Positions 16,847 to 25,115 of a DNA stretch of 64,000 bases are shown here, one piece after another. Location of the stretch: positions 62,001-126,000 of the forward strand of contig NZ_VUOK01000052.1 in assembly GCF_009806555.1 (NCBI RefSeq), given 5' to 3'. The first letter of the stretch is position 1; each line of letters begins with the position of its first letter. Under the pieces are notes generated by a model, which was given only the letters and a program-made list of their open reading frames with translations, was not told where the DNA came from and did no database searches. A program made the position numbers and the translations under genes. This stretch comes from Methylobacterium sp. 2A. Its GTDB lineage: Bacteria; Pseudomonadota; Alphaproteobacteria; Rhizobiales; Beijerinckiaceae.

Positions 16847-17083
16847 ATGCGCACGCGTTCCGACATCCGGCCGACGGCCTTCGATCCGTTCGGCGAGCCC
16901 GTCACGGACGGCGTCGCGCGCGCCTGCCCGGAAGCCACCGGCGACCGGACGGCCCGGCGGGTCGGCGGTGCCGTGTTCTGGACGCTCGCCCTCGTTATCT
17001 TGGCCGGCCGCATCTACGCCTACGACCTGCCGGCGGTGCAGGATGTCGCCGCCCATGCGGTTCAGGTGCTGGCCCTGCGCTGA
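16847..17083 (+). CDS. Small single-span membrane protein (78 aa)
   Basis: 78 residues. The start at MRTRSDIRPTAFDPFGEP is chosen because the upstream in-frame codons are unlike protein. A hydrophilic N-terminal half is followed by one membrane segment, VGGAVFWTLALVILAGRIYAY (about 43-63), and a short tail, VQDVAAHAVQVLAL. A conserved family is not recognised. It is next to, and convergent with, the deformylase-like gene. Confidence 0.5.
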   Translation: MRTRSDIRPTAFDPFGEPVTDGVARACPEATGDRTARRVGGAVFWTLALVILAGRIYAYDLPAVQDVAAHAVQVLALR

Positions 17084-17140
17084 GCGGGCAGGCCCATCCT
17101 CCTGTTCGCCGCGCCGCGGGGCCCCGCATCCCGCGTGGGG

Positions 17141-17638
17141 CTAGCCTGATTTCGTCTTTGCGAATCGCTTGAGCAGACGCTCGCGCTTCAGGCGGGACAG
17201 GCGATCGATCCAGAAGACGCCGTCGAGCTGATCGATCTCGTGCTGGATGACCGCGGACTCAAAATCCTCCGCCGTCTCCTCGTGTTCCGTGCCATCGAGG
17301 TCGCGATAGGCGAACCGCACCCGGGCGGGTCGGGTGATCCGCTCCCGCACCCCCGGCATGCTGACGCTGCCCTCGTCGTGGGTCGCCGTTTCGGGCGAGG
17401 CCCAGAGCAGGACAGGGTTCACGTAGACGCGCCGCTGCGCCTCCGGCGACATCCGGATCACCACGAGCCGCGCGGACACCCCGATATGCGGGGCGGTCAG
17501 GCCGATGGCGCTGACGTCCCGGAGCGTGTCCCAGACATCGGCGACGAGCGCCGACAGGTCCGGTCCGAAGGCCTCGATCGGGGCGGCCGGATGCGAGAGG
17601 CGCGGATCCGGGAACAGGATGAGGGGGCGGGCCGGCAT
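17141..17638 (-). CDS. Peptide deformylase-like protein with altered catalytic motifs
   Basis: 165 residues, the normal length and fold plan of peptide deformylase, which removes the N-formyl group from nascent proteins. All three signature motifs are present in position but changed. Motif 1 reads GLTAPH (46-51; usual GLAAxQ). Motif 2 reads EGSVS (89-93; usual EGCLS), losing the metal-binding Cys. Motif 3 reads HEIDQ (133-137; usual HEIDH), losing the second metal His. Only His133 and the catalytic Glu134 remain. Many Rhizobiales carry such a variant beside the true enzyme. It may be inactive, bind a different metal through His51, or act on other substrates. It is divergent from the molybdopterin enzyme gene. 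Confidence 0.85.
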   Translation of the reverse strand: MPARPLILFPDPRLSHPAAPIEAFGPDLSALVADVWDTLRDVSAIGLTAPHIGVSARLVVIRMSPEAQRRVYVNPVLLWASPETATHDEGSVSMPGVRERITRPARVRFAYRDLDGTEHEETAEDFESAVIQHEIDQLDGVFWIDRLSRLKRERLLKRFAKTKSG

Positions 17639-17875
17639 GGCGGTTCACCTGCGACGATGTGGCTGCGGCCTTCCTGTATCGCGCCACCGCGACGGGGCAA
17701 TCCGGCCGTGCCCTCTACCGGAGCTGACCGCCTCCCGAAGTGTGCGACCGGTGCCCCTCCACCCGCGCGATGGCAAACCGGGGGACTGCTCGCCGATCCG
17801 TTCCGGATCCGCCGAGCCGCCTCAAAAACGCACGGCCCTTGCATCAGGAAGGCCCGAGCCACGGGAGTTCGTCGC

Positions 17876-19912
17876 TTGGTCCGGACCGTCTGCCCGCACG
17901 ATTGCCCCTCCGCCTGCAGCCTCGACGTGCAGGTGGACAACGGCCGCGTCGTCTCGGTCCGCGGAGGCGACAACCCCTACACGGCCGGGGTGATCTGCGC
18001 GAAGGTCAGCCGCTACGGCGAGCGCGTCCACCATCCGGACCGGCTCCTCCACCCGCTGGAGCGCGTCGGCCCGAAGGGCAGCGGACAGTGGCGGCGGATC
18101 GCCTGGGACGCGGCGCTCGACCGGCTGGCCGGGGCCTTCACGGAGACGGCGGAACGCTGGGGGCCGGAGGCGGTCTGGCCGTACAATTCCGGCGGCACCA
18201 TGGGCCTCGTCCAGCGCGACGGGATCCACCGCCTGACCCACGTCATGGGCTATTCCCGGCGCAAGCGCACCATCTGCACGGCGATCGCCATCGCGGGCTG
18301 GAGCGCCGGGACCGGCCGGATCGCCGGGCCGGACCCGCGCGAGATGGCGCTGTCCGACCTGATCGTGGTCTGGGGCGGCAACCCGGTGAGCACCCAGGTC
18401 AACGCGATGACCCATATCAGCCGCGCCCGGAAGACCCGGGGCGCCAAGCTGGTGGTGATCGACCCCTACCGCACCGGCACCGCTTCCGCCGCCGACCTCC
18501 ACCTCGCCCCCCGGCCGGGCACCGACGGGGCGCTCGCCTGCGCGGTGCTCCACGTGCTGTTCCGCGACGGCTACGCCGACCGCGCCTACCTCGCCGCCCA
18601 TGCCGAGGATACGGCGGCGCTGGAAGCCCATCTCGCCTCGCGCACACCCGAATGGGCGGCTTCGATCACCGGCCTCGCGCCAGCCGAGATCGAGGCCTTC
18701 GCGGCGCTCTACGGCCGGACGCCGCGCAGCTATATCCGCTGCGGCTTCGGCTTCACCCGCAGCCGCAACGGCGCCGTGAACCTCCACGCGGTGACCTGCC
18801 TGCCGACCGTCACCGGCGCGTGGCAGCATGAAGGCGGCGGCGCCCTCTGGCAGCAGGCCGCGATCTACAACTGGGACAAGACCCTGACGGAGGGCCTCGA
18901 CGCCAAGGCGCCGGGCGTGCGCGAACTCGATATGAGCCGGCTCGGCGCCATCCTGGCCGATGATCCCGACGCCCTGCAGGGCGGCCCGCCGGTGCGCGCC
19001 ATGCTGATCCAGTCGGCCAATCCCGCCGTCTCGGCCCCCGACAGCGCCCGGGTGCGGGCTGGGCTCGCGCGGCCGGACGTGTTCGTGGCCGTGCACGAGC
19101 AGTTCATGACCGAGACCGCGGCGCTCGCCGACCTCGTCCTGCCGGCCACCACCTTCCTGGAGCACGACGACATCTACGGGGCCGGCGGCCACAGCCACAT
19201 CCAGGCGGGACCCGCCCTCCTGCCGCCGCCGGGGGAATGCCGCTCGAACCACGCGCTGCTCGCCGCCCTCGCCGAGCGCCTCGGCGCGGACCATGCGGGC
19301 TTCCGCCTGAGCGCCCGGGAACTGGCGGATGCCACCCTCGCGCGTTCGGGCTGGGGCGGCCTCGACCGGTTGGAGGCGGCGGGCTGGATCGACGCGCAGC
19401 CGGACTTCGCCGAGAGCCATTTCCTCACCGGGTTCGGCCATCCGGGCGGGCGCTTCCGCTTCGCCCCCGACTGGGCGGCTTTGGGCCCCCGCGCGGCCGG
19501 GATGCCGGTGCTGCCCGACCATTGGCCGGTGGCCGAGCCCGGCGATTCCGAGCACCCGTTCCGGATGATCGCCCCGCCGGCCCGGCAATTCCTCAACACG
19601 ACCTTCACCAACGTACCGGAATCGCTCCGCCGCGAGGTGCGGCCCACCTGCCTGCTGCATCCGCAGGACGGCGCGCGGCTCGGGATCGCCACGGGCGACG
19701 CGATCGAGATCGGGAATGCCCGCGGCCGGGTGCGGCTGCACGCCCGCCTCGCCGAGGGGCAGCAGCCGGGCGTCGTGGTGGTCGAGAGCCTGTGGCCGAG
19801 CGCGTCGTTCGGCGGGGGCGGCGGGATCAACACGCTGATCGGGTCCAGGCCGGCGGCGCCCAACGACGGCGCCGCCTTCCACGACACCGCGGTCTGGGTC
19901 CGGGCGGCCTGA
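17876..19912 (+). CDS. Molybdopterin-dependent oxidoreductase (DMSO reductase superfamily)
   Basis: 678 residues. The start is a TTG preceded by GGGAG, giving the usual family N-terminus VRTVCPHDCPSACSLDV; no ATG is available nearby. The four cysteines for a [4Fe-4S] cluster are C-P-H-D-C-P-S-A-C and C in GVICAK. The Mo-bisMGD domains follow (GGTMGLVQRDGIHRLTH, LIVVWGGNPVSTQ, VVIDPYRTGTA, ADLVLPATTFLEHDDIY), then the C-terminal barrel (QFLNTTFTNVP, CLLHPQDGARLGI). No Tat signal, so it is cytoplasmic. No electron-transfer or membrane subunit lies nearby. The substrate is not predictable; related proteins are annotated broadly as formate dehydrogenase- or biotin sulfoxide reductase-like. Confidence 0.88.
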   Translation: MVRTVCPHDCPSACSLDVQVDNGRVVSVRGGDNPYTAGVICAKVSRYGERVHHPDRLLHPLERVGPKGSGQWRRIAWDAALDRLAGAFTETAERWGPEAVWPYNSGGTMGLVQRDGIHRLTHVMGYSRRKRTICTAIAIAGWSAGTGRIAGPDPREMALSDLIVVWGGNPVSTQVNAMTHISRARKTRGAKLVVIDPYRTGTASAADLHLAPRPGTDGALACAVLHVLFRDGYADRAYLAAHAEDTAALEAHLASRTPEWAASITGLAPAEIEAFAALYGRTPRSYIRCGFGFTRSRNGAVNLHAVTCLPTVTGAWQHEGGGALWQQAAIYNWDKTLTEGLDAKAPGVRELDMSRLGAILADDPDALQGGPPVRAMLIQSANPAVSAPDSARVRAGLARPDVFVAVHEQFMTETAALADLVLPATTFLEHDDIYGAGGHSHIQAGPALLPPPGECRSNHALLAALAERLGADHAGFRLSARELADATLARSGWGGLDRLEAAGWIDAQPDFAESHFLTGFGHPGGRFRFAPDWAALGPRAAGMPVLPDHWPVAEPGDSEHPFRMIAPPARQFLNTTFTNVPESLRREVRPTCLLHPQDGARLGIATGDAIEIGNARGRVRLHARLAEGQQPGVVVVESLWPSASFGGGGGINTLIGSRPAAPNDGAAFHDTAVWVRAA

Positions 19913-19923
19913 GCCCCGGTGTT

Positions 19924-20029
19924 GGTTTCGAAAGGTCGGGACCTTTCGCGGGTCCAGGGCAGAGCCCTGGTAACGATCTCAGGGTTCCACCCTGAGAACC
20001 CGCCAAAGGGCTGAAGCCCTTTGGAAACC
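19924..20029. repeat. Structured intergenic element with four nested hairpins
   Basis: Four perfect stems in a row: 19929-19937/19940-19948, 19954-19960/19964-19970, 19978-19985/19989-19996 and 20003-20011/20016-20024. They are embedded in longer-range pairs: GGTTTC (19924-19929) with GAAACC (20024-20029) and GCGGGT (19948-19953) with ACCCGC (19998-20003). It fills the gap between two convergent genes and would fold as a branched RNA on either strand. The design suggests a repeated chromosomal element doubling as a bidirectional terminator. Confidence 0.75.
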
Positions 20030-20053
20030 CAGGACCGGAGTGCAAACAGGCGC

Positions 20054-21625
20054 TCAGCCCTTCTTCACGTTCCAGAACACCGGCACGCCGTCGAGCACCC
20101 CCGTCAGGGACGGCTTGTACGAGGTCTGGTTGAAGTATTGGCCGAGCGGCAGGTAGGGCAGGTCGGTGAAGGCCTGCCGCTGCAGGTCGTCCGCGAGTTT
20201 CTTCCGGGCGGCGGTGTCGGGGGCGTCGAGCCACTGATCCCGCAGGGCCTCGATCTTTTCGCTCGTCGGCCAGCCGATCGCCGCGGTCTGGCCGGTCCCG
20301 CGCAGGAAGGCGCTGACCGCCGGGTTGGCCTGATCGAGCCCCGCCCAGAAGGTGCAGAAGGCGCTCCAGCCGCCCTGGGCGACCGGCTCCTTCTTGGCCC
20401 GCCGCTGCACCACCGAGCCCCAATCCATCAGCTGGTAATCGACGTTGAAGCCGGCGCGGGTGAGCATGTCGGCGGCGACATCGGCCAAAGCCTTCAGGCT
20501 CGGGAAGTCGGAGGCGCCCATCAGCACCACCTTCTCGCCCTTATAGCCGGCCGCCGCCAGCGCGGTCTTGGCCGCGTCGTAGTCGCGCTTGGCCGTGAGC
20601 ACGCCGAGGCCGGCCTCGCTCGCCATCGGCAGGCCGGGGCAGAAGAAGCCGGTCGGCACGTGGATCAGCTTGGGGTCGGTGCCGGTCACCGCCTGCATGA
20701 AGTCGGTCTGGTCGACGACCTTCAGCAGCACCTGCCGGATCGCCGGGTTGTCGAAGGGCGGCTGCAGCTCGTTCATCCGCAGGCAGCCGATCAGGCCCGT
20801 CGGATCCGTGATCCGCGTCGTCAGCCCGCCCAGCGTCGGCACGAGGTCGGCGGGCGGCTGCTCCCACCAATCCATCTCGCCCGTCTGCATGGCCGAGGCT
20901 GCGGTGGCCTGATCGGGGATGACGCTCCACTCGACCCGGTCCACGAACACGCGCTTGGGTCCGGACGTCCATTGCGGTTCCCCGCCCTCGCGGGGGACAT
21001 AGCCGGCAAACCGCTCGTAGACGACCCGGGCGCCGACCACCCGCTCGTCGGCCTTGAAGCGGAACGGTCCGCTGCCGACCATCTCGGTCACCTGGGTGAA
21101 CGGGTCGGTCTTGGCCAGCCGCTCCGGCATGATCGCGCAGATCGCGGAGCCGACCTTGCCGAGGGCGTCCGGCAGGAGCGCGAAGGGCTTTTTCAGGCGG
21201 AACTGGATCGTTTTGTCGTCGGGGGCGGAGAGTTCGTCCGTATAGGCCATGAGCGTCTGGCCCATGGCGTCGCGCCGGCCCCAGCGGGCGATGCTGGCGA
21301 CGCAATCCCGGGCGAGGACGGGCGTGCCGTCGTGGAACATCAGCCCGGGCCGCAGCGTGAGGCGCCAGAGCTTGCCGTCATTCTCCACATCATGACCCGC
21401 GACCATCTGCGGCTGGGCGCCGTAGCTGGCATCCGTGCCGTAGAGCGTGTCGAACACCGCGAGCCCGTGGTTCCGGGTGACGTAAGCGGTCGTCCAGATC
21501 GGATCGAGCACCGTCAGGTCGGCCTGCGGGATGAACTTGAGGACCCGCGCGGCCGTGCCCTGCGCCAGAGCCGGGGCGGCGAGCGCCGCGCCCGACAGGG
21601 CCATGAAGGATCGTCTGTTGAGCAT
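20054..21625 (-). CDS. Peptide ABC transporter substrate-binding protein (SBP family 5), orphan
   Basis: 523 residues. The N-terminus MLNRRSFMALSGAALAAPALAQG is a twin-arginine or Sec export signal cut after ALA. The mature part is a DppA/OppA-like receptor: LDPIWTTAYVTRNHGLAVFDTLYG, then GLMFHDGTPVLARDCVASIARW, VGSGPFRF and a C-terminal lobe. Such receptors deliver peptides, opines or related amino compounds to ABC importers. It is a close paralogue of the protein at 42209-43795 but has no permease or ATPase beside it, so it probably shares a permease encoded elsewhere, possibly the one at 44206-46118. Confidence 0.9.
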   Translation of the reverse strand: MLNRRSFMALSGAALAAPALAQGTAARVLKFIPQADLTVLDPIWTTAYVTRNHGLAVFDTLYGTDASYGAQPQMVAGHDVENDGKLWRLTLRPGLMFHDGTPVLARDCVASIARWGRRDAMGQTLMAYTDELSAPDDKTIQFRLKKPFALLPDALGKVGSAICAIMPERLAKTDPFTQVTEMVGSGPFRFKADERVVGARVVYERFAGYVPREGGEPQWTSGPKRVFVDRVEWSVIPDQATAASAMQTGEMDWWEQPPADLVPTLGGLTTRITDPTGLIGCLRMNELQPPFDNPAIRQVLLKVVDQTDFMQAVTGTDPKLIHVPTGFFCPGLPMASEAGLGVLTAKRDYDAAKTALAAAGYKGEKVVLMGASDFPSLKALADVAADMLTRAGFNVDYQLMDWGSVVQRRAKKEPVAQGGWSAFCTFWAGLDQANPAVSAFLRGTGQTAAIGWPTSEKIEALRDQWLDAPDTAARKKLADDLQRQAFTDLPYLPLGQYFNQTSYKPSLTGVLDGVPVFWNVKKG

Positions 21626-22095
21626 GCCAGCCTGTCCACCCGGTGAGGTCGGTCGGACCTTAGCACGCCCCGGGCCAAGCTTGCGGATTCACGCATCCGC
21701 TCCGGCAATGCGCCTCAGGACCGGGCGCGGATCGCTTCTGCCGGGCGGGCGAGAGGGCCTGTCGCGCTCCGTCACCGAGGCGGCCGCCCGACGCAGTCGC
21801 GTGAACATCATAGCCGGACCAGGAAAGGCAGGACGGCCCAGGAACTCTCACAGCCCCCGAGCCGGCCGGCGCGCGGCAGGACGTGCGCGGGAAGCACTTT
21901 ATTCGGGCCGTAATAGGAGCGTTTGTCCTCAGATCGACCGCTTGAACAAGGTTTTGTCAACAGAAAGACTTTATTGCCCATCACAGGGCCGATGCGGTCG
22001 AGCCCGGCCGTCAGGGCGTCCCGCGGACGTCATCCGGCCGGCGACGGCCAGCCGGTCCCCGACCGGTCGCGACCCTCCAGGATCCAAGTGTCACC
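21626..22095. other. Intergenic region with AT-rich pocket
   Basis: 470 nt without a supported gene. The stretch from about 21895 to 21985 is AT-rich (including GTTTTGTCAACAG) and is the likely promoter area for the gene at 22096. Confidence 0.4.
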
Positions 22096-22335
22096 ATGAA
22101 CTTCACGGTCTCCGCCCGCATCGCCGCGCGCCGGTTCGCCTACCAGCACGCCTCCATCCTCACGGCCCTGGACCAGGGGATGAGCCTGATCGCCGCCGGC
22201 ATGGCCGACGTGACGATCACCGACGGAAGCGGCCGGACCCGATCGCCCGCTTCCCTCTACCAGTCCCTGTTCGGCGGCGGCCGCGTCGATGCGCTGCAGG
22301 CCGAGGCGATTCCCGGGGTAATGCAGGCCGCGTGA
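22096..22335 (+). CDS. Small hypothetical protein (79 aa)
   Basis: 79 residues, MNFTVSARIAARRFAYQHAS then LTALDQGMSLIAAGMADVTITDG and a tail, SLYQSLFGGGRVDALQAEA. It is predicted soluble and alpha-rich with no known motif. The regular N-terminal helix with Arg and Tyr could be a nucleic-acid or protein contact, but that is a guess. CCAGGA lies about 15 nt upstream. It appears monocistronic. Confidence 0.55.
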   Translation: MNFTVSARIAARRFAYQHASILTALDQGMSLIAAGMADVTITDGSGRTRSPASLYQSLFGGGRVDALQAEAIPGVMQAA

Positions 22336-22504
22336 TCGGCTCGGGACCGCGCTGTCCGGCCGTGGTTGACGCCGCTGACCTTGTGAACAAAGAAATCCGA
22401 CGGATCCGCGATCGTGTTTCTGGACAATCCACGAGATCACGCCTAACCTAAGAGTGTTCGTGCCGCCGAGGTTCCGGCGCGAATGCTTCCAAGGATCATC
22501 GTAC

Positions 22505-23047
22505 ATGAAGCGCCGTAGCGCGCGGCCGTTTATGGTCGAAGTCAAGCACGCCCGGACTCCCCGCACCGCTCTGAGAGATGCCGAGCCGCAGGCGCGGCCC
22601 GACAAGATCCTCTGGCCGGAGCTGACCGAGGCCGAGCCGAAGCCGGTGCAGCCGGCCCTTGAGACGCCGGCCCCGCGGCCGGGGCCGAAGGAGCCGGATG
22701 CCCCGGTCCGGCGGGTCCTGCCGAGTCTCGTTCCGATGTTCGAGAATACGGGCGAGGCCGAACCCGAGCCTGAAGCGGCGATCGAGCCGCCGCCGCGCCG
22801 GACGCGGACCCGGCGTGAGCGCGCCCCCGCCGTCGCGCAGACGGTCCGGAAGGCGCAGCCGGCCGAAGCGATGGTGGAAATCCGTCCGGCCATGGTCCGA
22901 CCGGAAGTGCCCGAGGCGGAGCCGAAGGCGGCGAAGCCGGTCGAGCCGGAGTCGCATGCGCCGCCGCGGCCCACACCGTGGCGCCGGACGAAGGAGCTTC
23001 GGCTCGGCGAACGCTGGAAGCGCCGTCTCCCGCCCTATCTCCGCTGA
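22505..23047 (+). CDS. Pro/Glu-rich hypothetical protein
   Basis: 180 residues. The ATG at 22505 gives MKRRSARPFMVEVKHARTP, a basic N-terminal motif (K-R-R-S-x-R-P-F-x-V-E-V-K) shared by many Rhizobiales proteins of unknown function. The rest is low-complexity with alternating Pro, Glu, Ala and Arg, ending RTKELRLGERWKRRLPPYL, a basic amphipathic helix. Structure is probably confined to the two ends. The conserved N-terminus suggests a binding motif for nucleic acid or a partner protein. Confidence 0.6.
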   Translation: MKRRSARPFMVEVKHARTPRTALRDAEPQARPDKILWPELTEAEPKPVQPALETPAPRPGPKEPDAPVRRVLPSLVPMFENTGEAEPEPEAAIEPPPRRTRTRRERAPAVAQTVRKAQPAEAMVEIRPAMVRPEVPEAEPKAAKPVEPESHAPPRPTPWRRTKELRLGERWKRRLPPYLR

Positions 23048-23465
23048 CCCAGATTCGATCGTATCACGATTGCGGGCCGCCCGGTGAGAACGCTCTCCGC
23101 CGAAGCGGAGGCCGGTTCGGTGCAGGACAGCGCGCTGAAACGCAGGCTTGGCGCTGGGCTCGATTGCAACGCGCACCGGACACGACAGTGACGCCACCGT
23201 CATCTTCGTCGTGGAACAGGCGCGGACATCTCCCCGTCCCTCCCCCCCGGCAGAGGGGGGAGGGGGACGCGCACGAACGTCCTGTCTCCTCTGCGGGGAG
23301 ATGTGTGAACCTTGAAGCCCTTGCGGGGGAGGGGGCAGGTCGCGCTTGCCGATCCGGTCGGCCGACAAGTCTCCGTGTGCCGTGTGCGACGCGCGCGGGC
23401 ACGGATCTCACAGCGGACCGCCAGCTTTCCGGATCGCATCACGCCGGAAGGCGCCCACCGGTGGC
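23048..23465. other. Intergenic region carrying an inverted-repeat element
   Basis: About 420 nt between convergent genes. It contains the inverted-repeat element at 23226-23304 and a further half copy up to about 23345. No gene with a ribosome binding site was seen. Confidence 0.5.
23226..23304. repeat. GC-rich inverted repeat, copy 1
   Basis: ACATCTCCCCG (23226-23236) is mirrored exactly at 23294-23304. Inside are pyrimidine- and purine-rich arms, CCCTCCCCCC and GGGGGGAGGG, around a CAGA loop. It belongs to the CTCCCCC-CTCTGCGGGGGAG repeat type seen again at 29104, 43888, 47170 and 57877. Confidence 0.7.
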
Positions 23466-23939
23466 TTATGCCGCCGTCCGTTCGGGCATCGCGTTTCCGG
23501 CCAGGCGCGAATTGCGGTATCGCGCATCGCTCGTGACCTCGCGCTGGATCCAGGGCGGCAGAGTTACCGGCTGATCCTCCCGCTCGAGTTCGATCTCCGC
23601 GAGGATCAGGCCCGCGAGCCCGCCACCGTACACGTCGACGTCCCAGGTGGCCCCGGCATGCTCCACCCGGAAGCGCGTCTTCTCCAGGCGCCGGCTGGCC
23701 GGCACATGCGCCAGCAGCGCCATGCCGTCCGCCGGGGGGATCGCGAACTCGACCTCATCGCGGCGGCAGCCGCGCCGCGGGCCCTTCCACGTCACCAGCA
23801 TGCGCTCGCCCGCTTGGCGGATGCGGATCGTGTTGGCGTCGTCGGTGTAGAGATAGCCCTGAATCAGCGGCGTCCCCGACCGGCAGTGCGCCAGCACGGA
23901 GGGGCGCGCGATGAACTTGCGCTCGATTTCGATAGCCAT
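23466..23939 (-). CDS. CYTH domain protein (triphosphatase family)
   Basis: 157 residues, a single CYTH domain. The diagnostic E-I-E-R-K-F motif is at residues 4-9 (AIEIERKF). Further tunnel residues appear as YTDDANTIRIRQAG, LVTWKGPRRGCRRDEVEFAI, RRLEKTRFRVEHAG, WDVDVYGG and LAEIELER. CYTH enzymes hydrolyse triphosphates (inorganic triphosphate or thiamine triphosphate) or act as class IV adenylate cyclases. The short single-domain form fits an inorganic triphosphatase of the YgiF/NeuTTM-like group. No CHAD domain is fused or adjacent. Confidence 0.9.
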   Translation of the reverse strand: MAIEIERKFIARPSVLAHCRSGTPLIQGYLYTDDANTIRIRQAGERMLVTWKGPRRGCRRDEVEFAIPPADGMALLAHVPASRRLEKTRFRVEHAGATWDVDVYGGGLAGLILAEIELEREDQPVTLPPWIQREVTSDARYRNSRLAGNAMPERTAA

Positions 23940-24106
23940 GCGGCGACTCAGGGTCGTTGAACCCCGGAATTTTCGCCGACTAACCGACGCGTGGCAAGCA
24001 GTTTGGCTGATCCTGAGGATCGCGTGAAAAGCATGGCTCTTTGCGCGCTGAGGCGGGATGTCGAGAGGAATTTTTCAACTATGTAAAGGCGGCAGGAGTC
24101 TTGAGA

Positions 24107-24655
24107 TTGCAGAATCGCCTCAGGCAAAGTCACCCCTTCTCACTTGCGAGTTCATCGCTGAAGCCGGAATCGAAACGCCCGAATCTGAAGAAGCTGGTCC
24201 GGAAGGCGCAGGCCAAGCCGCTCAGCAAGCCGCTCAAGCAGGTTGCGGCGCTGCCGTTCCGGGTCGGCTCGGATGGCCAGGTTGAAGTGCTGCTGATCAC
24301 GTCGCGCGATACCGGCCGCTGGATCATCCCCAAGGGCTGGCCGATGATCGGCCGCAAGGCCCACCGGGCCGCCGAGCGGGAGGCGTTCGAGGAGGCTGGC
24401 CTGACGGGGCGGATCGCGGCGGATCCGGTCGGCTGGTACCGCTACGAGAAACGCGTCGCCCAGGGGCGCGCATTGCCCTGCAAGGTCCGCGTCTACCCGC
24501 TGCGGGTCGAGGTGCAGCACCCGCGCTGGCCGGAGCAGGCGCAGCGGACGCTCCGGTGGTTCAAGCCGGAGGATGCGGCGCGCCTCGTCCACGAGGACGA
24601 CCTCCGGCGGCTGCTCGCGGGCTTCGCCGTGACGCGCGCCGACGCCTGCATCTGA
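24107..24655 (+). CDS. Nudix hydrolase (DIPP-like)
   Basis: About 182 residues. A TTG at 24107 is chosen because AGGAG (24094-24098) is 8 nt upstream; a TTG at 24041 would add 22 residues. The Nudix box runs from about residue 77 to 99 as GWPMIGRKAHRAAEREAFEEAG. The catalytic R-E-x-x-E-E-x-G is intact (91-98), but the first box Glu is Arg/Lys. The lead-in RWIIPKGWPM and the trailing W-F-K-P-E-D resemble diphosphoinositol-polyphosphate and diadenosine-polyphosphate hydrolases. Likely role: cleavage of dinucleoside polyphosphates or other NDP-X compounds. The basic N-terminal 45 residues are a Lys-rich extension. Confidence 0.85.
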   Translation: MQNRLRQSHPFSLASSSLKPESKRPNLKKLVRKAQAKPLSKPLKQVAALPFRVGSDGQVEVLLITSRDTGRWIIPKGWPMIGRKAHRAAEREAFEEAGLTGRIAADPVGWYRYEKRVAQGRALPCKVRVYPLRVEVQHPRWPEQAQRTLRWFKPEDAARLVHEDDLRRLLAGFAVTRADACI

Positions 24656-24744
24656 CGGCCTGCGGCCGGATGGGACCCGCGCCGCCGACGAGCGCGCGCA
24701 TCGGGCGGCGCGACGCAACCCCTCCCGGGACGGCCGTCCCGCCG

Positions 24745-24769
24745 GGAACCCCGGCAGCGCCCCGTCGTT
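24745..24769 (+). promoter_or_regulatory. Sigma-EcfG (general stress) promoter
   Basis: GGAAC (24745-24749), 16-nt spacer, CGTT (24766-24769): an exact match to the consensus GGAAC-N16/17-CGTT of the alphaproteobacterial general stress sigma factor. It points at the Cys-rich gene that starts 95 nt further on. Confidence 0.6.
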
Positions 24770-24863
24770 GGTCCGTCAGATTGGATCGTTTCTAAGATTC
24801 GAGCGGTCTTCTGAAGCCACGCCCGGCCGGTCCTGCGGCCGCCGGTCCTACGGGAGCCTGATC

Positions 24864-25061
24864 ATGAACGCGAAGTGCGAGACCTGCCGGTTCTTCGACG
24901 AGCACAAGGGCAACGGCGCCGTTGCCCAGAACGATGCCGGCCTGTGCCGCTTCAACCCGCCCGTCAGCCAGCCCGCGCCCGAATCGAAGGGCCTCTGGCC
25001 CGTGGTCGCCGCCGCGGACTGGTGCGGCCACTACACCCCCGAGATGACGGCGGCCGAGTAA
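24864..25061 (+). CDS. Small Cys-rich protein under a general-stress promoter
   Basis: 65 residues from the ATG after GGGAG. Four cysteines are placed C-E-T-C (5, 8), C in AGLCRF (28) and C in DWCGHY (49), with two His near the last. The spacing suggests one structural metal (zinc or iron) site in a mini-domain; similar short proteins are common in Rhizobiales and uncharacterised. A perfect sigma-EcfG promoter lies upstream and a UUCG-loop terminator 25 nt after the stop, making a self-contained stress-induced unit. Confidence 0.75.
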   Translation: MNAKCETCRFFDEHKGNGAVAQNDAGLCRFNPPVSQPAPESKGLWPVVAAADWCGHYTPEMTAAE

Positions 25062-25085
25062 GCGCCCCGCACGGACGGACGATCG

Positions 25086-25115
25086 GGGCCGGCCTTCGGG
25101 TCGGCCCTTTCGTTT
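25086..25115 (+). terminator. Rho-independent terminator with UUCG tetraloop
   Basis: A 9-bp stem (25086-25094 with 25099-25107, one G-U pair) closed by TTCG, followed by TTTCGTTT. It ends the Cys-rich gene. Confidence 0.8.

Noticed and set aside
14248-17013. Open frame of over 900 codons on the minus strand
   Set aside because: It lies opposite the DUF606 and TAXI genes and has an Arg/Gly/His-rich composition typical of antisense frames in high-GC DNA.
23226-23345. Repeats at 23 kb as a CRISPR array
   Set aside because: There are no regularly spaced direct repeats; the sequence is a palindromic repeat with no spacers or cas genes.
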